Under the pieces are notes generated by a model. That model did not search any database. It was not told the DNA's origin and worked only from the letters and a program-made list of their open reading frames with translations. This document shows positions 1-8,209 of a DNA stretch of 64,000 bases, piece after piece. The translations under genes were made by a program, and so were the position numbers. This stretch comes from Myxococcaceae bacterium. Lineage in GTDB: Bacteria; Myxococcota_A; Polyangia; Polyangiales; Ga0077539. How positions within the stretch are numbered: the first letter of the stretch is position 1; every line of letters starts with the position of its first letter. The stretch is from the NCBI GenBank assembly GCA_004297725.1, contig SCUS01000147.1:31068-95067 (forward strand), written 5' to 3'.

Positions 1-2
1 CC

Positions 3-947
3 TCGCTGGAGCGCGACGACCAGCGCATCTTCACCAACGCCAACACCCGCGGGGGGAGGGTGCGCGTGGACTACACCGTCGCCCCGTCGCCGTGGATCTT
101 CACCCTCAACTCGGTGATGTACGGCTGGGCCGAGACCGCGGACAGCCTGGGCAACGAGCTCGACCCGTGGGACCCGTCGCACGGGCTCATCACCTCGCAC
201 ACCTACCTCGCGGTGCGCCGTCGGTCGCGCCCGGTGGCGAGGCCCTCGGCGGCGCCGTCGGCGGGTGATCCCAGCGCGCCCGCGAGGGGCGGCGGGACCC
301 CGGCCGCGGCGGGCAGCGCGGGGGGCGTGGTGCCGGGCGCGGCGGGCCTCGGGGGGGCGAGCGTGACCCGCGTGGCGAGAGGGGACTTCAACCTGGTCGC
401 GAGCGTGGGGTATCGCCGGGAGTTCTACGCGGGCTCCGATCGGTCGTCGGGCGCGCTGCCGCCGCAGTGGCAGGCGGGCGACCTGAAGCACGAGAGCCTC
501 CAGGCGGACTTCGACATCGCGCTGCCGGTGGGCGCCAACGACTCCATCGAGCTGCGGGTCGACCACCGCTTCGAGCGCAACTACACCGCCGACCGGCTCA
601 CGGGCTTCGACCTCGACCAGCTCACCACGGGCGCCCGAGGGGGCGTCGCGCTGTCGTGGTCGCACGGGCTGCCGCTGGTGGTGAGCGCGTCGCTGCGCTG
701 GGACAACACCACGCGCCCCATCGGGCAGCGGGGCCTCGGCGATCAGTCGCTGGGCCTGGTGAGCACGGGCCTCCCGCTGCTGCCGGTGCTCTTCCCCTCG
801 ATGGAGGTGCGGTGGAACTTCACCCTCAGCAACTTCATCCGGGTCTTCGGCGGCATGACCCCGGGCGGCCGGGTGTGCTCCGGGGGCGTGTGCCGGGACG
901 TCCCGCTGTTTCAGGGCGCCGTGGCGGAGCTGGTGCTGAGAATCTGA
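3..947 (+). CDS. Outer-membrane beta-barrel protein, 3' end (5' truncated by window)
   Basis: The reading frame is already open at base 3, so the true start lies before the window. The visible 314 residues alternate polar and hydrophobic positions with many aromatic and Gly residues, as in strands of an outer-membrane barrel. A low-complexity Ala/Pro/Gly stretch (bases about 225-360) looks like a surface loop or periplasmic linker. The protein ends in ELVLRI, a hydrophobic end compatible with a barrel, although it lacks the usual terminal Phe. The next gene starts 22 bases downstream on the same strand. The substrate or role cannot be told from sequence. Confidence 0.6.
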   Translation, partial: SLERDDQRIFTNANTRGGRVRVDYTVAPSPWIFTLNSVMYGWAETADSLGNELDPWDPSHGLITSHTYLAVRRRSRPVARPSAAPSAGDPSAPARGGGTPAAAGSAGGVVPGAAGLGGASVTRVARGDFNLVASVGYRREFYAGSDRSSGALPPQWQAGDLKHESLQADFDIALPVGANDSIELRVDHRFERNYTADRLTGFDLDQLTTGARGGVALSWSHGLPLVVSASLRWDNTTRPIGQRGLGDQSLGLVSTGLPLLPVLFPSMEVRWNFTLSNFIRVFGGMTPGGRVCSGGVCRDVPLFQGAVAELVLRI

Positions 948-969
948 GCGGGAGAACCGAAGAGGGTCG

Positions 970-1518
970 ATGAGTCACAAGCACGAGAGCGATCACAGGC
1001 ACGACCACAAGCACGGCGTCGACGACGAGGACATCGAGGCGCTCGACGGGTCCATCTTCGGGGAGGGGCAGCCCTGCTTCGGGTGCTCGCCGAGCAACCC
1101 CGTGGGCATGAAGCTCAGGCCCGTGCGGGTGGGCCGCGAGGTGACCGTGAGGTACACCGCTCCGCCGGAATTCCAGGGCCCCGCGGGGGTGATGCACGGC
1201 GGCCTGGTGACCACGCTGGCCGATGAGCTCGCGGGCTGGGTGGTCATCGGGGTGCGAAAGCAGTTCGGGTTCACCGGGGCCATCGAGGCGCGGCTGCTCA
1301 AGCCCGTGCGCATCGGCGTCGAGGTGCTGGGGCACGCGAAGATCGTGAGCGAGAACTCACGGATGCTGAAGATCGACGTGCGCCTCCACCAGTCGGGCGA
1401 GGAGGTGTACCGGGGGATGTTCTCCTTCGTGATCCTCGACGAGGCCGGCACCGAGCGGGTCATGGGGATGCAGCTCCCGGAGGCGTGGAGGCGCTTCGCC
1501 CGACCGAAGGTGGTCTGA
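970..1518 (+). CDS. PaaI-type hotdog-fold thioesterase with His-rich N-terminus
   Basis: This 182-residue protein probably hydrolyses acyl-CoA thioesters in the cytoplasm. Residues 65-175 carry the hotdog pattern: VMHGGLVTTLADE (His76, Asp85) matches the helix of PaaI/YbaW-type thioesterases, preceded by a CFGC..NP..MKL entry motif typical of this subgroup. Unusual are residues 3-15, with seven His among Lys/Asp/Glu, which could bind metal. An AGAGGG-like ribosome site precedes the ATG at 970. It sits before a lipid acyltransferase and a hydrolase, which suggests a role in acyl-lipid turnover. The family is clear; the natural substrate is not. Confidence 0.8.
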   Translation: MSHKHESDHRHDHKHGVDDEDIEALDGSIFGEGQPCFGCSPSNPVGMKLRPVRVGREVTVRYTAPPEFQGPAGVMHGGLVTTLADELAGWVVIGVRKQFGFTGAIEARLLKPVRIGVEVLGHAKIVSENSRMLKIDVRLHQSGEEVYRGMFSFVILDEAGTERVMGMQLPEAWRRFARPKVV

Positions 1519-1561
1519 GCGCCCTGTCGCAGCGGCCGCCCGATCGAGGGCCCGAGGGCGC
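1519..1561 (+). terminator. Possible stem-loop after thioesterase gene
   Basis: The bases GCGCCCT (1519-1525) and AGGGCGC (1555-1561) can pair around a GC-rich loop directly after the stop codon. No T-run follows, so this could be a weak terminator or a chance GC-rich pairing. Confidence 0.2.
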
Positions 1562-1617
1562 TACGCTGTAGGGAGACCAAAGGGTCGTCGAGCGCTCGTC
1601 GCCCCTTCACAGCACCC

Positions 1618-2910
1618 ATGAGCACGCCCTCCACGCCATCGCTCTCCCACGCCGACGCCGCGCGCCTGTGGATGAGCTCGCGCGACAACCCCATGGTGGT
1701 CACCGCGGTGCTGCCCCTCGACGCGGCGCTCGACCTCGCCACGCTGCGCGCCCTCCTCGACGAGCGCCTCGCCGTGCGCCCCCGCTTCCGCGCCCTCATC
1801 GAGCTCCCGCGCCTCCCCTGGCACCGCCCCCGCTGGCGCGAAGACCCTGCCTTCTCCATCGAGCGCCACGTGGAGCGCATCGCCCTCCCGCCCGGCTCCA
1901 CCGAGGCCGACCTCGCCCGCGCGGTGTCCGAGCTCGCGAGCCTCCCGATCTCCCTCGATCGCCCCCCATGGCGCGCCTGGATCATCGATGGCGCCGGCTC
2001 CGCCTCGGTGCTGGTGGTGCGGGTTCACCACGCCATCGCCGACGGCATGGCCCTGCTGGGCGTCCTCTTCTCGGTGAGCGACGAGGGCGCCGGGACGCAG
2101 CCTCCATCCCCATCCCCGCTGCCTCCGCGGCCGAGGGCCTCGCTGCCCCCGGCCTCCGAGCTCCTCCGCGGCGCGGCGACCCTGGCCCACCTGCTGACAC
2201 AGCGCGCCGACAGCTCCGGGCTGCTCCTGGGAAGCCTCTGCCCCCGCAAGCGGGTGGCGTGGTCGCGCCCGGTCGCCCTGGAGCCCGTGCGCCGCGCCGC
2301 GCACGCCGCCGACGCGCACGTCAACGACGTGATCCTCGCGGCCCTCGCGGGGGCCCTGCGGAGCGCCCTGGGCCCTGGTCGGGCGCGCCGCACGAGGAGC
2401 GTCCACGCGCTGGTGCCGGTCGCGCTCTCCCACGCCCCTGGCGACCTGGGCAACCAGTTCGCATCGGTCTTCGTCGAGCTCCCGCTGCACGCCGACTCCC
2501 CGGTGGAGCGGCTCTCCCGGGTGCGCGAGTCCGCCCGCCTCGCTCGCGAGTCCGCCGGGCTCTCCCTCGGCCGCACCCTCGTCGACCTCCTCGGAACCCT
2601 CGGCGGCGTCGCCCACCAGGCCGGCGTCCGGCTGCTCTCCCGCAAGGCCTCCCTCGTCGCCAGCAACGTCCCAGGTCCGCCGGTGCCGCTGCACCTGGGC
2701 GGTCGCGCGATCACCGCGCTGCGCTTCGCCGCGCCGTCTCCGGGCTCCATCGCCCTCTCGGCCAGCGTGGCCAGCTACGCGGGCGAGCTCTCGCTGACCC
2801 TCCTCGCCGACGCGCACCTCCGCATCGCTCCCGACGTCCTGGCGAGCCTCTTCGTCGACGAGCTCGACGGCCTCGTCTCCCTCCTCGCACCCGAACAGGA
2901 ACCCTCCTGA
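1618..2910 (+). CDS. WS/DGAT-family wax ester synthase / diacylglycerol O-acyltransferase
   Basis: This 430-residue protein should transfer an acyl group from acyl-CoA to a fatty alcohol or diacylglycerol, making wax ester or triacylglycerol. The catalytic motif HHAIADG is at residues 137-143, matching HHxxxDG. Further family marks are NDVILAALAGALR, the LGNQ segment, and VASNVPGP near the C-terminus. The length is slightly short of the usual 450-480. The stop codon overlaps the start of the next gene (TGATG), so the two are probably translated together. The alternative, a condensation-type acyltransferase of another pathway, is less likely given the LGNQ and SNVPGP segments. Confidence 0.82.
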   Translation: MSTPSTPSLSHADAARLWMSSRDNPMVVTAVLPLDAALDLATLRALLDERLAVRPRFRALIELPRLPWHRPRWREDPAFSIERHVERIALPPGSTEADLARAVSELASLPISLDRPPWRAWIIDGAGSASVLVVRVHHAIADGMALLGVLFSVSDEGAGTQPPSPSPLPPRPRASLPPASELLRGAATLAHLLTQRADSSGLLLGSLCPRKRVAWSRPVALEPVRRAAHAADAHVNDVILAALAGALRSALGPGRARRTRSVHALVPVALSHAPGDLGNQFASVFVELPLHADSPVERLSRVRESARLARESAGLSLGRTLVDLLGTLGGVAHQAGVRLLSRKASLVASNVPGPPVPLHLGGRAITALRFAAPSPGSIALSASVASYAGELSLTLLADAHLRIAPDVLASLFVDELDGLVSLLAPEQEPS

Positions 2911-3797
2911 TGGCCTCACGACTCCTCCCTGCGGCCGACCGCCTCGCCCGGCTCTCGCTCCGGGCGCGCGGCCTCGCGAGCAGCACCGTGCGGGTGCGGG
3001 GCCTCGACCTCCACGTCTACGATGGCGCGGGGCGCGGCAGGCTCCCCACCGTCGTGATGCTCCACGGCCTCGGGGCGGGCGGCGCGTCCTTCGGACCGAT
3101 GGTCACCGCGCTGCGGCCCCATGTGCGGAGGGTGATCCTCCCCGAGCTGCCGGGGCACGGCTTCAGCGCGCACCCCGAGGACGGCGGAGACATCACCGCC
3201 GACCTCCTCCTCGACGCCATCTCCGACGCGCTCGACGGCCTGCTCGACGAGCCCGCGATCGTGCTCGGCAACTCCCTGGGCGGCGCCGTCGCCCTCGGCT
3301 ACGCGCTGCGCCGGCCGGAGCGGGTGCGCGGCCTGATGCTGGTCTCCCCCGCCGGGGCGAAGATGGAGGCGGACGAGTGGCGCGAGCTGGTCTCGGCCTT
3401 CGACCTCACCACGACCGCCGAGGCGAGGCGCTTCCTCGAGCGCGTGTACCACCGGCCGCCGTGGTTCCTGGCTCTCTTCGCCCATGAGTTTCCCGACGTG
3501 CTGAAGAAGCCCGCGGTGCGGCAGATTCTCGCCAGCGTCACGCCCGAGCACTCGCCCACGCCCGACGAGCTCGCCCTCCTGTCGATGCCCATCCTGCTGC
3601 TGTGGGGGCGCTCCGAGCGGCTGCTGCCCGCCTCGGCGCTGGCGTGGTTTCGCCAGCACCTGCCGCCGCAGACGGTCATCGAGGAGCCCGCGGGCTTCGG
3701 CCACGCCCCGCAGCTGGAGCAGCCCGAGCGCCTCGCCGCGCGCGTGGTCGCCTTCGCCCGGGAGTGCGTGGGATCGGGCGGGGTCTCGACGCGGTAG
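2910..3797 (+). CDS. Alpha/beta-hydrolase fold protein (esterase/lipase-like)
   Basis: This 295-residue hydrolase has the oxyanion-side LHGLGAGG (residues 51-58), the nucleophile elbow GNSLGG (Ser122) and the catalytic His265 in GFGHAP. The usual GxxD acid site reads LLWGRSERLLP, so the acid residue may be shifted or Glu. The start ATG overlaps the stop of the upstream acyltransferase gene, which argues for a shared job in storage-lipid or ester metabolism, for example releasing acyl chains. No signal peptide is obvious. Related families include epoxide hydrolases and haloperoxidases, so the substrate is open. Confidence 0.78.
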   Translation: MASRLLPAADRLARLSLRARGLASSTVRVRGLDLHVYDGAGRGRLPTVVMLHGLGAGGASFGPMVTALRPHVRRVILPELPGHGFSAHPEDGGDITADLLLDAISDALDGLLDEPAIVLGNSLGGAVALGYALRRPERVRGLMLVSPAGAKMEADEWRELVSAFDLTTTAEARRFLERVYHRPPWFLALFAHEFPDVLKKPAVRQILASVTPEHSPTPDELALLSMPILLLWGRSERLLPASALAWFRQHLPPQTVIEEPAGFGHAPQLEQPERLAARVVAFARECVGSGGVSTR

Positions 3798-3836
3798 CGC
3801 GACGCCGACGCCTGCGATGGGTACTGTCGGTGACCA

Positions 3837-4304
3837 ATGGGTCTCTACCGATGTCTCCTCGTCGGGCTCGTGATGACCGCGTGCTCTCGTCGCGCCCCGA
3901 CCGGGGGGACGCCGCTGGCCGCAGCTCCGACCCCGCAGCCGATCGCGCAGCCCGCACCGCCGTCCGCTCCGATGAACGCGCCCTCTGCGCCCGACGTCAC
4001 GGCCGTCGTGCGAGACGCGTCGTCGCCGTCTCCTGGCGCGTGCGTCTTCGAGGGAGGCACGGCCGGTTGCACACGCTGCATCGTGCGCTCGTGCCGCGTC
4101 TCGCTCGCGGCGTGCTGCGCGAGTGACCGCTGCCGCGCCGGACTCCCGGGGCTCGGCGCGTGCCTCACCAACAACCCTGGAAACGAGAGCGCCCTGACGG
4201 GCTGCTGGGACATGTTCAACGCGCAGGGCGGCACGGCCGCGCAGCCCACGCTGCGAGAGTGCATGGAGCAGGGCCCTTGCGGCATCTGCGAGGTGCCGCG
4301 GTAG
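3837..4304 (+). CDS. Small cysteine-rich lipoprotein, unknown function
   Basis: I do not recognise this 155-residue protein. It starts with a short lipoprotein signal ending in LVMTAC (Cys16), followed by a Pro/Ala-rich linker to about residue 60. The remaining domain has about a dozen Cys (for example CTRCIVRSC, AACCASDRC, GPCGIC), likely forming disulfides outside the cytoplasm. Small secreted domains with paired Cys and a central Trp/Met like this are common in myxobacterial lipoproteins. It is followed 51 bases later by another lipoprotein gene. Confidence 0.6.
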   Translation: MGLYRCLLVGLVMTACSRRAPTGGTPLAAAPTPQPIAQPAPPSAPMNAPSAPDVTAVVRDASSPSPGACVFEGGTAGCTRCIVRSCRVSLAACCASDRCRAGLPGLGACLTNNPGNESALTGCWDMFNAQGGTAAQPTLRECMEQGPCGICEVPR

Positions 4305-4355
4305 GGCTTACGGGGTACCGCCCGCGGGAGGGTCGTTGCGATAGACTGCCGCGCC

Positions 4356-5417
4356 GTGCTCGTCGCCCGCTTGCTCCTCGCGCTCGCGCTCGCGGGCTGC
4401 GCCAACGCTCCCGCTCCAGCGCCGCAGACGGCGACCGCCAGGCACCGCCGCCGTCGCCGTCGACGCCCGCCGCCTTCGTCGGCGCAGTGCGACGCCCTGC
4501 GCGCGGAGTCGCAGGCCACCGTCGCTCGGGCGCTGGGGAGGCGATCGGCGGCGACCTGGCCGGTGCTGGCCTCGCTGGACTGGTGCTCGCCGACGCCGGG
4601 CGGTGGGGCCTGGGCGCTGCGCGTCGATGCGCTCTCGGTGGAGCGTGACCCCGACACCCGCGCGGAGCTTCTCCAGGGGACCTTCTCGCTGGTGCACTCG
4701 ACGCCGACGGGAGAGCGCAGCGCGGCGCGACCCTGGAGCGAGGGGATCACCGGGCCGGAGGGCAACCTGGTGTGCGCGGTGGGGGACGAGTGCGTGGCGA
4801 TCGAGGCCCCGTCGCTCTTCGACCACGACGGCGATGGGGAGCCCGAGGTGTTCGTTCGGGTGACGACCGAGCGGCGCGGCGGCCCCAGCACCTTCCACGG
4901 GCGGGTGTGGACCTTCCGCGACGGCGCGGTGGACGTCTACGCCCCGTCGCGGGAGTGGATGGTCGCCGCGGTGCGCGACGTCGATGGCGACGGTCGCCCC
5001 GACCTGCTCACGCATGGGCACTACGTGACCGAGGCGCCGGGTCCGTGCGGGGAGGCGCCGCACCCGGCGGTGGGTCCGCTGCTGGCCGCGCACGCGCTGC
5101 CCGACGGGCGCTTCAGCCTGACGGACGAGGCCGCGAGGCGCGCCGATCGGGAGCGGTGCCCCGCGCCGACGGGCGACTCCGCGGGCGTGGTGGTGACGAC
5201 GCCCGGGGGCGGAGTCGACGTGGCGGGGACCTTCGAGCGGGTGGTGTGCGCGCGGCTGTGGGGCGCGAGCGCGGCGGCGGTGAGCGAGCGGGTGAGGGCG
5301 AGCGCGAGGGCGCTACGGGGGGCAGGGAGGCGCTGCGCGGCGAGGGCGCCGAGCGACGTCGACGTGCTGCTGGAGTGGGCGCAGCAGACGCCGCCGGTGG
5401 ACCTGCGAGGGGAGTGA
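4356..5417 (+). CDS. Lipoprotein with FG-GAP/VCBS-like calcium-binding repeats
   Basis: The chosen GTG start gives a lipoprotein signal LLLALALAGC (Cys15), then a basic run of Arg at about residues 30-38 and a 300-residue extracytoplasmic domain. Two segments, DHDGDGEPEVFV and DVDGDGRPDLLT, match the calcium-binding loops of FG-GAP/VCBS beta-propeller repeats. Too few repeats are visible for a full propeller. The function is unknown. The stop codon lies 22 bases before a repeat array that borders a transposase-like gene, so the locus 3' of this gene has been invaded. Confidence 0.6.
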   Translation: MLVARLLLALALAGCANAPAPAPQTATARHRRRRRRRPPPSSAQCDALRAESQATVARALGRRSAATWPVLASLDWCSPTPGGGAWALRVDALSVERDPDTRAELLQGTFSLVHSTPTGERSAARPWSEGITGPEGNLVCAVGDECVAIEAPSLFDHDGDGEPEVFVRVTTERRGGPSTFHGRVWTFRDGAVDVYAPSREWMVAAVRDVDGDGRPDLLTHGHYVTEAPGPCGEAPHPAVGPLLAAHALPDGRFSLTDEAARRADRERCPAPTGDSAGVVVTTPGGGVDVAGTFERVVCARLWGASAAAVSERVRASARALRGAGRRCAARAPSDVDVLLEWAQQTPPVDLRGE

Positions 5418-5438
5418 GGAGGGGGAGAGGGCGGGAGG

Positions 5439-5554
5439 TCGTCGGTCGTCGGCCTCGCCCGAAGGGGAGCACTCACCACGTCGTCGGTCGTCGGCCTCGC
5501 CCGAAGGGGAGCGACGGCTACGTCGTCGGTCGTCGGCCTCGCCCGAAGGGGAGC
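5439..5554 (+). repeat. REP array, left side: three 32-bp units at 42-bp period
   Basis: Three identical 32-bp units begin at 5439, 5481 and 5523, each separated by a 10-bp spacer, giving an exact 42-bp period. Each carries the core CGGCCTCGCCCGAAGGG, which contains the short palindrome CGCCCGAAGGG(G). The second spacer is GACGGCTACG. The same unit recurs in inverted orientation at 6109-6182, on the other side of the RAYT gene. The last unit lies inside the 3' end of that gene. Confidence 0.85.
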
Positions 5555-6039
5555 GGCCGATGACGATTCACGTATTCGATCGCGCGCTGGAGTTGGGCTG
5601 AAGTGTGGATCGTGCGGAAGTATCCACCCTCCGACCAGAATCTCGCGGACGAATCACGAAGCCCGCAGGCACTCAGGAGTCGAGCGCTGTCGTCTCGTAG
5701 CTCTTGGAGGATGGTGACCCCCAGCGTCGGAGCCCCCACGACGGCGTGAAAGTGGGACGAGACCGCCGCAGCAGTGTGGAGAGTCCATCCCCTGGATCGC
5801 GAGGTGCTCTCGATGGAGTCGAGGATCAACGCAATCATCGGCTCGGTGAGGGCGATGCTCGGGTCTCGCTGGAGTTCGCGTGAGACCGCACGGAGCGCCT
5901 CGACTCCTGGACGCGGGACGTTCGTGGTGCCGTCGCCCCGACGGTGCCAACCGCGCGGGTCACCGGGAAGCCAGGAACCATAGGTGTGCAGAATGATGTG
6001 ATACGCGAGGGGAAACGAACGAATGACGGTTGATGCCAT
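5518..6039 (-). CDS. REP-associated tyrosine transposase (RAYT, Y1_Tnp/TnpA_REP-like)
   Basis: This 173-residue protein resembles single-strand-specific Y1 transposases of the IS200/TnpA-REP group, which bind and cut REP hairpins. Residues 14-30 (HIILHTYGSWLPGDPRG) match the N-terminal strand and loop of the family. HFH at 96-98 is the HUH metal motif, and Tyr156 in AIEYVNRH is the likely nucleophile. It lies between two inverted arrays of the same repeat, the hallmark of RAYT loci. Its last 12 residues (PLPFGRGRRPTT) and stop codon are encoded by the third left repeat, so the C-terminus may have been replaced by repeat spread. The base composition is less GC-rich than that of neighbouring genes. 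Confidence 0.8.
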   Translation of the reverse strand: MASTVIRSFPLAYHIILHTYGSWLPGDPRGWHRRGDGTTNVPRPGVEALRAVSRELQRDPSIALTEPMIALILDSIESTSRSRGWTLHTAAAVSSHFHAVVGAPTLGVTILQELRDDSARLLSACGLRDSSARFWSEGGYFRTIHTSAQLQRAIEYVNRHRPLPFGRGRRPTT

Positions 6040-6086
6040 GGTCGGACATCGACGGGTTCCTCATGGGGGTTGCGTCCATGACTGAC

Positions 6087-6182
6087 GACGACCGACGACG
6101 TGCTGGGTGCTCCCCTTCGGGCGAGGCCGACGACCGACGACGTGCTGGGTGCTCCCCTTCGGGCGAGGCCGACGACCGACGA
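6087..6182 (-). repeat. REP array, right side: two full and one partial inverted units
   Basis: The 32-bp unit of the left array occurs in reverse complement at 6109-6140 and 6151-6182. A partial unit lies at 6087-6098 and a 5-bp stub at 6193. The period is again 42 bp. The spacer after the last unit (6183-6192) is the reverse complement of GACGGCTACG, the same spacer as in the left array, so both arrays come from one source. Confidence 0.85.
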
Positions 6183-6230
6183 CGTAGCCGTCGCTCCGTC
6201 CGTCTCCCTCTGCGGACCCATGGACGTCGT

Positions 6231-7871
6231 TCACCCCGCCGAGCGTCGTCGCCGTCGCCGTCGCGCCAGCACCCACCCGAGGCCCGCGAGCGCGCTCCCG
6301 ATGGGCCATGATCGCGCGCTCCCGACGCCGCATCCGCAGCCCGATGGGTCCATCGCCATCGGGCTCGTCGCCCCGCCGTCGAGGATCGCGCGACCCGCGT
6401 CGTCGGGCGTCGCGTCGCGCGCGGAGACGCACCGTCCCCCGCGGCACACCTCGTCTTCGAGGCACAGCCGGGCGCCGCTCGGAGAGGCGCAGCGGTCGAC
6501 GCACTCGCCGCGCTCGCAGCGCGACCCTTCCGGGCACGTCACGTCGAGGCAATCCTCGTCGACGCAGCGTCCGTCCGTCAGGCAGCGCAGTCCCGCGCTG
6601 CACGCGTGGCACTGGCAGCCCGCGACGCACTGGCCCGCGGTGGGCAGCTCCGGGTGGTCCTCGCACACCTCGCTGCGGTCGCAGACCACGCCCTCGCAAG
6701 GATCGACGCAGCGCCCTGACCGACATCGCTGCCCGCGAGGACAGCTCACCCCGTCGCAGGCGTCGACGCACTCGCCCCGCTGACACCGCGCGCCCGCTGG
6801 ACACGCGACGTCGAGACACGCCGCCTCGACGCAGGTCCCTCTCGGCGAGCACACGCGCCCGGCAGTGCACCCGGCCTCCTGCCCGCAGCGCTCGCGGCAC
6901 AGCCCCTGGTCGCACACCTGAGCCCCCGGGCAGAGCCAGTCGCCCTCGTCGATGTGGCCGTCGCAGTCGTTGTCGAGCCCGTTGCAGCGGCGCGCTCGCG
7001 GGCGCGTGATCTGCGTGCAGGTCGTGCCAGGCCCCACGCAGGTCGTGACGCCCTGGGCGCACAGGCCGTGCTGTCCCGGGACGGCGCACGGGGTACCGCC
7101 CCCGCTGCACTCGGGACCCCACCCGCCGCTGCCGCGAATCTGGAACCTGTAGAGCCCCGGCTCGCCGCCGGGCACGTTGCTGGTGGTGCACACCGCGGTG
7201 ATCGCCGCGGAGCGGGACATCGGGAGGGCGACGAAGTTGATGCGGTTGCCCGCATCGAAGCCCACCTGCGCGGGCGTGCCGGGGACTCCGTCCACGCCCT
7301 CGCCGGCCGCCCACTCGCAGCGGTTGTAGCGAAACTCGATGTCCGGGTCGGGTCCCCAGTGGCAGCTGTTCGACGTCGACAGGATCATCTGGAAGTCGTT
7401 GCGCAGCCCGTCGTTCGCCCCGTGGCGCTGGACGTTGTGCCAGGTCACCACCAGCCGGTTGGGCTCGATGTGGTAGCAGATGGCGTTGTCCGAGGGCTGA
7501 CCGCCGCGGCGGGTGTCCACGTCGGCCCACCACGGCGCGATCATCGGCTGACCCGCCACCGGATAGGCCACGGCGTTCGGCGACGACAGCGGCGCCGCGA
7601 AGGTGATGTTGCCGTTGGCGTTGACGTAGAACTCCCGGTTGGCCCGGCCAAAGAAGTAGAGCCCCTGCGGGAAGGCCTGGCGAAGGTCGACGGGCACCGG
7701 CGTCGCGGCCGTTCCGGGTTGGGCTCCTGCGTAGGAGCCGTTGTCGCTGGGGTGGAGGCAGTGGGTGGGGATGCCGTAGCCGGTCGGTCCGCCGAAGCCC
7801 GTGAGCAGCGGGACCGCCCCGGCTACCGGCGCGAAGCAGGTGACGATCGCCAGCCCGAGGGCGCGCGACAA
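6231..7871 (-). CDS. NIDO-like, cysteine-rich surface protein with MYXO-CTERM anchor
   Basis: This 546-residue protein has an N-terminal signal peptide ending near AGAVPLL. A nidogen-like (NIDO) region with NGNITFAAP and MIAPWWADVDTR follows (about residues 30-240). CNGLDNDCDGHIDEG (about 293-307) is a MopE-type calcium/Cys motif. Several CxxGxxCxxGxCV modules fill about 310-480. The C-terminus SGCGCGVG, then a hydrophobic helix and seven Arg, is the MYXO-CTERM sorting signal, which is cleaved and lipid-anchored on the surface of Myxococcota. Its start lies 7 bases from the stop of the DUF962 gene, so it is the last gene of the pspA cluster. The role is probably adhesion or matrix; the ligand is unknown. 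Confidence 0.85.
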   Translation of the reverse strand: MSRALGLAIVTCFAPVAGAVPLLTGFGGPTGYGIPTHCLHPSDNGSYAGAQPGTAATPVPVDLRQAFPQGLYFFGRANREFYVNANGNITFAAPLSSPNAVAYPVAGQPMIAPWWADVDTRRGGQPSDNAICYHIEPNRLVVTWHNVQRHGANDGLRNDFQMILSTSNSCHWGPDPDIEFRYNRCEWAAGEGVDGVPGTPAQVGFDAGNRINFVALPMSRSAAITAVCTTSNVPGGEPGLYRFQIRGSGGWGPECSGGGTPCAVPGQHGLCAQGVTTCVGPGTTCTQITRPRARRCNGLDNDCDGHIDEGDWLCPGAQVCDQGLCRERCGQEAGCTAGRVCSPRGTCVEAACLDVACPAGARCQRGECVDACDGVSCPRGQRCRSGRCVDPCEGVVCDRSEVCEDHPELPTAGQCVAGCQCHACSAGLRCLTDGRCVDEDCLDVTCPEGSRCERGECVDRCASPSGARLCLEDEVCRGGRCVSARDATPDDAGRAILDGGATSPMAMDPSGCGCGVGSARSWPIGSALAGLGWVLARRRRRRRSAG

Positions 7872-7878
7872 GCGACGC

Positions 7879-8196
7879 TCAGGCGCGCTTGCCGAAGAGC
7901 GGCTCGGCGAGGCCCACCGGGCGCAGCACCGTGTCGAACCACCAGATGGCGCCCACCAGCAGGTTGCGCTTGTCGCCGAAGAACTTCGGCGGATTGCCCT
8001 TCACCGCGTGGCCGATGCCCTGGAGCGTCCAGCCCGCGGCGAACATGCTCAGCCCCACCGGGGGAATGATCATCGCGGGCAGCGAGGCCATGATCATCGG
8101 GATGCCCACGAGGTGCGTCGCCTCGCAGATCGGGTCGTCGTGGTACTCGCGGTAGTCCTTGAGCAGCGTCTGCCACTCGTCGTTGAGCAGTGCCAT
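7879..8196 (-). CDS. DUF962 / Mpo1-like membrane protein
   Basis: I chose the ATG at 8196, giving 105 residues starting MALLNDEW. The longer upstream reading is Pro/Ala-rich and overlaps the FmdB gene, so it is not real. The protein shows the DUF962 pattern: YREYHDDPICEATHLVGIP near the N-terminus, two hydrophobic hairpins, and HAVKGNPPKFFGDKRNL. Yeast Mpo1 of this family is an Fe(II)-dependent dioxygenase in fatty-acid alpha-oxidation, and the His residues here are compatible with metal binding. It is 13 bases after the FmdB-like gene and 7 before the MYXO-CTERM gene, so it is part of one transcript. Confidence 0.78.
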   Translation of the reverse strand: MALLNDEWQTLLKDYREYHDDPICEATHLVGIPMIMASLPAMIIPPVGLSMFAAGWTLQGIGHAVKGNPPKFFGDKRNLLVGAIWWFDTVLRPVGLAEPLFGKRA

Positions 8197-8209
8197 CGGG
8201 AGCTCGCTC

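Noticed and set aside
5439..6197. CRISPR array
   Set aside because: Spacers are only 10 bp and partly identical, units are inverted across a Y1 transposase, and no cas genes are present. REP arrays explain it.
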